This document shows, piece by piece, positions 24,623 to 27,112 of a stretch of DNA of 27,112 bases (its first letter is position 1; each line of letters begins with the position of its first letter). The position numbers were made by a program, and so were the translations under genes. The stretch spans positions 1-27,112 of the forward strand of contig DKUJ01000043.1 of the NCBI GenBank assembly GCA_002490635.1. Direction: 5' to 3'. Under the pieces are notes generated by a model. The model saw only the letters and a program-made list of their open reading frames with translations, had not been told where the DNA came from and did no database searches. The DNA comes from Porphyromonadaceae bacterium UBA7207 (lineage in GTDB: Bacteria; Bacteroidota; Bacteroidia; Bacteroidales; Muribaculaceae).

Positions 24623-25108
24623 ATGAACAGAATAAAGATTATAATTTCAATCCTGTGCCTGACAATGGTAACGGTGATGTTCTCATGTAAGGAAGAGATT
24701 TATGATGTGGATATATGCCGTCCATATCTCTATAAAATCAAACTTCTGAAAAACTCATCCGATAACATATCCGATGAAGATATATATATCATCTTCCGTG
24801 GCGAAAGATATAATATCGCAACCACAAAACCAGAGGAGCCATTCTTGGAAAAAACCGACCACATGCTTGCGATGAACTATGGGGCGTATTATATCTCCAA
24901 ATCGCTGGAGAACGCCGAAATCCATTTTGGAGAAACAGACCTTCTGCATTCGTTGAATAAGCCTAAGGCGGTTGTCGAACTCCACATCGGAGCCAAATCG
25001 TTCAATCTCGCTGTCGAGTACAACGAAAACACTGAACGTGTCGACTTATACCTCGACGGCAGGCATGTAGGCCGCGGACGCGGTGCATACTTCCAGATAA
25101 AATACTGA
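24623..25108 (+). CDS. lipoprotein of unknown function
   Basis: This 161-residue protein begins with a lipoprotein signal (MNRIKIIISILCLTMVTVMFSC, Cys22). The mature part is beta-rich and charged, with alternating strands (YLYKIKLLKN, EDIYIIFRGERYNIATTK, AVVELHIGAKSFNLAVEYNE, RVDLYLDGRHVGRGRGAYFQIKY), suggesting a small beta-sandwich. I do not recognise the family. Codon use is clearly more AT-rich than in flanking genes, especially in the first half, consistent with recent acquisition. It lies 52 bases after the 40-residue lipoprotein and probably shares its promoter. Confidence 0.8.
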   Translation: MNRIKIIISILCLTMVTVMFSCKEEIYDVDICRPYLYKIKLLKNSSDNISDEDIYIIFRGERYNIATTKPEEPFLEKTDHMLAMNYGAYYISKSLENAEIHFGETDLLHSLNKPKAVVELHIGAKSFNLAVEYNENTERVDLYLDGRHVGRGRGAYFQIKY

Positions 25109-25233
25109 TCTATCGCCGACACTCGGCTGGATTTACATCCATCGACAACATCCGGGAACAGACGGCAGAAGCATGGGAAATGTTTTTGCCGTGACTTGAC
25201 ATCAGTTCCGACACGTCCGTGCAAAAAAAACAC

Positions 25234-25241
25234 TATATTTG
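25234..25241 (+). promoter_or_regulatory. -7 promoter element directly abutting the MazG-like start codon
   Basis: TATATTTG followed by C matches TAnnTTTG exactly. Only four bases separate it from the ATG at 25246. In Bacteroidota, transcription usually starts a few bases after this element, so the mRNA would be leaderless or nearly so. This also argues against the in-frame upstream ATG at 25219, which precedes the promoter. Confidence 0.6.
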
Positions 25242-25245
25242 CACT

Positions 25246-25602
25246 ATGACAGACAAAGCGGAAACAACCGGCGCGCTCACCTTGGCCGAGGCTCAGGCTA
25301 TTGTCGACCGGTGGATAAACACCGTGGGAGTTCGGTACTTCTCGCCGCTGACCAACATGGCCATCCTGGCCGAGGAAGTCGGCGAGGTGGCACGCGTTAT
25401 CGCACGCACCGACGGCGAGCAGAGTGCCAAGGCCGGCGAGAGACTCGACCTTGCCGACGAGCTTGCCGACACCCTGTGGGTGCTGCTCGCCATAGCGAAC
25501 CAGCACGGCATCGACATGGCTGGCGCTTTCGCCAACAATGTGGAGAAGAAAAACGTTCGGGACTGTAAGAGACACAAACAGAATAAAAAGATAACATCAT
25601 GA
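25246..25602 (+). CDS. MazG-like nucleoside triphosphate pyrophosphohydrolase
   Basis: This 118-residue protein is an all-alpha NTP pyrophosphohydrolase of the MazG superfamily, which hydrolyses (d)NTPs to NMP and pyrophosphate, usually for nucleotide-pool cleaning. The metal-binding signature EExxE...ExxD is present: Glu43, Glu44 and Glu47 in ILAEEVGEVARVI, and Glu72 and Asp75 in LADELADTLWVLL. Length fits single-domain members rather than two-domain E. coli MazG. The start at 25246 is preferred because the longer form from 25219 would begin upstream of the promoter. It overlaps deoC by four bases (ATGA at 25599-25602), indicating translational coupling and a shared nucleotide-metabolism role. 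Confidence 0.88.
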   Translation: MTDKAETTGALTLAEAQAIVDRWINTVGVRYFSPLTNMAILAEEVGEVARVIARTDGEQSAKAGERLDLADELADTLWVLLAIANQHGIDMAGAFANNVEKKNVRDCKRHKQNKKITS

Positions 25603-26513
25603 GCGAAGAAAACCGTGAGGCGGCACAGCTGCCCGACAAATATGCCCAGGCCATAGCTGCCAGCAATGTGGTTGAAGACGACCGGCAGGTTGCCGATGCC
25701 GTGGCGAAGATTCTCGCCGACCACTATCAGGAGAACAACAACAAGGAGGTATATCGCTTCCTGTTCAACTCCATCGATCTCACCACCCTCAAGAGCACCG
25801 ACTCGCCCCAGAGCGTAGCCCGCTTCACCGAGGCTGTGAACAGCTTCGCCGAAAAATTCCCTTCGCTGCCCAACGTGGCCGCCATATGCGTATATCCCAA
25901 TTTCGCGGCTGTGGTGCGCACAGTGCTGGAAGTGAGCGATGTGAAGATTGCATGCGTGAGCGGCGGCTTCCCCTCGTCGCAGACATTTGAAGAAGTGAAG
26001 ATTGCCGAAACCTCGCTGGCTGTCGCCAACGGCGCCGACGAAATCGACATCGTGCTCAACCTCGGCTACTTCTTCGACCATGACTACGAGAGTCTGTGCG
26101 ACGAAATCGCCGAGCAGAAGGAGGCCACACGCGACGGACGCCTCAAGGTGATTCTCGAGACTGGAGCCCTGCGCACCGCCCGCAACATAAAAATGGCGTC
26201 GATTCTCTCGCTCTACAGCGGCGCCGACTTCCTGAAGACTTCCACCGGCAAGGAATACCCCGGGGCTTCGCTGGAGGCCACCTATGTGATGGCGCAGGCC
26301 ATAAAGGAATACTACGAGAAAACCGGCCTGCGCGTGGGCTTCAAGGCCGCCGGAGGCGTGGCAACCACCGAGGACGCCGTGAAGTACTACACCATAATCA
26401 AGGAAGTCCTCGGCGAGGAATGGCTCACCAACGAGCTCTTCCGCCTGGGAGCGAGCCGCCTTGCCAACCACCTGCTGTCGAGCATCGTGGGACACGAGGC
26501 CAACCACTTCTGA
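25599..26513 (+). CDS. deoC: deoxyribose-phosphate aldolase
   Basis: DeoC cleaves 2-deoxyribose 5-phosphate to glyceraldehyde 3-phosphate and acetaldehyde in deoxynucleoside catabolism. The 304 residues carry a TIM-barrel class I aldolase. The Schiff-base Lys is Lys213 in ADFLKTSTGKEYPGA, the second active-site Lys is Lys249 in GFKAAGGVAT, and Asp150 lies in ADEIDIVLN; these align with E. coli Lys167, Lys201 and Asp102. An N-terminal extension of about 45 residues relative to E. coli (259 residues) is usual for the longer bacterial form. It is coupled to the MazG-like gene upstream; the next gene starts 16 bases downstream. Confidence 0.95.
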   Translation: MSEENREAAQLPDKYAQAIAASNVVEDDRQVADAVAKILADHYQENNNKEVYRFLFNSIDLTTLKSTDSPQSVARFTEAVNSFAEKFPSLPNVAAICVYPNFAAVVRTVLEVSDVKIACVSGGFPSSQTFEEVKIAETSLAVANGADEIDIVLNLGYFFDHDYESLCDEIAEQKEATRDGRLKVILETGALRTARNIKMASILSLYSGADFLKTSTGKEYPGASLEATYVMAQAIKEYYEKTGLRVGFKAAGGVATTEDAVKYYTIIKEVLGEEWLTNELFRLGASRLANHLLSSIVGHEANHF

Positions 26514-26529
26514 AACATCAGGGGGAGTC

Positions 26530-27072
26530 ATGAAAGTATGGGTTTATCTCGACGGACGCCAGCAGGGTCCGTTTGAATTCGAGGAGCTGCGCTCGCTGCC
26601 GGTTACGCCCGACACCAAGGTGTGGTTCGACGGCCTTCCCAAGTGGTATCCCGCAGGCTCGCTGCCGGAGATGGCGCCTCTGTTCGAGGAGTCCGCTCCT
26701 CAGACATGCGACTATGCCGACCGGCAGCCAGAGACAGCCGAAGACGCGCCCCGGGCAAACGACAACATCGCCGGCTTCGCCGAATTCCGGCAACCGGTAT
26801 ATCCCGAGGCGGCCTTCGCACCGGCCATTGCCCCGATGCAGGCCAAACCGCCCTGCCCTCCCACCTATCTGGGCTGGAGCATAGCACTGACAATACTCTG
26901 CTGCTCGCCGGTGACTCTGGGAGCGCTTGTGGCGTCCATCCTGGTGAACCATTATTACCTGAAGGGACGGCTGAAAGCCGCCCGCACAGCCTCGCAATGG
27001 GCTGTGTGGCTGGTGATGGCGAGCATAGCCCTGGGACTGCTCCCCTCGATGATGATGGGCATGTTCTTCTGA
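26530..27072 (+). CDS. GYF_2-domain membrane protein with CD225/dispanin-like C-terminus
   Basis: This 180-residue protein has an N-terminal GYF_2 (DUF4339) domain, residues 1-60 (KVWVYLDGRQQGPFEFEELRSL, VWFDGLPKWYPAGSLPE), thought to bind proline-rich peptides. A flexible linker leads to two hydrophobic segments, about 115-140 and 155-178. The C-terminal pattern PPTYLGWSIALTILCC ... LVNHYYLKGRLKAARTASQWA resembles CD225/dispanin proteins. The start at 26530 is supported by a good Shine-Dalgarno-like AGGGGGAG six bases upstream, unusual in this window. It follows deoC after 16 bases and may be co-transcribed. Function is not known. Confidence 0.82.
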   Translation: MKVWVYLDGRQQGPFEFEELRSLPVTPDTKVWFDGLPKWYPAGSLPEMAPLFEESAPQTCDYADRQPETAEDAPRANDNIAGFAEFRQPVYPEAAFAPAIAPMQAKPPCPPTYLGWSIALTILCCSPVTLGALVASILVNHYYLKGRLKAARTASQWAVWLVMASIALGLLPSMMMGMFF

Positions 27073-27112
27073 GAAAAATATCCCAAGACCATAGCAACAG
27101 AGCGGCTGCCTG

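Noticed and set aside
24435..24626. 63-codon frame MKKYHEKISVPYHFH... as an independent gene.
   Set aside because: Its first half has no recognisable signal or fold, whereas the overlapping frame encodes a clear lipoprotein signal. It is kept only as the possible tail of a frameshifted lipoprotein.
1..27112. CRISPR arrays, rRNA or tRNA genes, insertion sequences.
   Set aside because: No regularly spaced repeats, no tRNA cloverleaf with a CCA end, no rRNA signatures and no transposase were seen on either strand.

Overview
This window looks like chromosome from a member of the Bacteroidota, order Bacteroidales. The evidence is the recurring TAnnTTTG(C) -7 promoter element ahead of several genes, weak Shine-Dalgarno sites, lipoproteins with short lipoboxes, an OmpA protein of Bacteroidales type and a PCMD-domain protein. 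The DNA is visibly GC-rich almost throughout, which would fit a Muribaculaceae-like genus better than Bacteroides. That placement is inference and was not tested by alignment.

Layout. Positions 209-1996 hold lepA. Positions 2070-4296 hold three consecutive FKBP-type prolyl isomerases predicted to be cytoplasmic, periplasmic and lipid-anchored. A perfect hairpin follows, then a membrane-anchored TPR protein and a MATE exporter. A terminator at about 6632-6669 separates these from a leftward three-gene operon: LytTR regulator, FHA/zinc-ribbon membrane protein and secreted caspase-like peptidase. A YbdG-type mechanosensitive channel diverges from that operon.

Positions 10286-17045 form a rightward operon for a complete RND efflux pump (adaptor, inner-membrane pump, outer-membrane factor) ending in a divergent LpxA-like acyltransferase, closed by a strong terminator. 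A PCMD-domain exported protein, an OmpA-family protein and a SemiSWEET transporter follow.

Positions 19892-23451 on the minus strand are the most unusual part: a compact four-gene cassette reading small acidic protein, SU10-like major capsid protein, 191-residue unknown, portal-like protein. All frames are intact. It is bounded on both sides by non-phage genes, with no terminase, protease, tail, lysis, integrase or repressor gene in the window. It may be a domesticated phage head module or an eroded prophage.

To its right are a divergent potassium-channel-like protein with a non-canonical filter, an AT-rich island with two small lipoproteins (about 24300-25240), a MazG-like pyrophosphohydrolase whose promoter implies an almost leaderless mRNA, overlapping deoC, and a GYF_2/CD225-like membrane protein. 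The first 177 bases contain no gene I can support.
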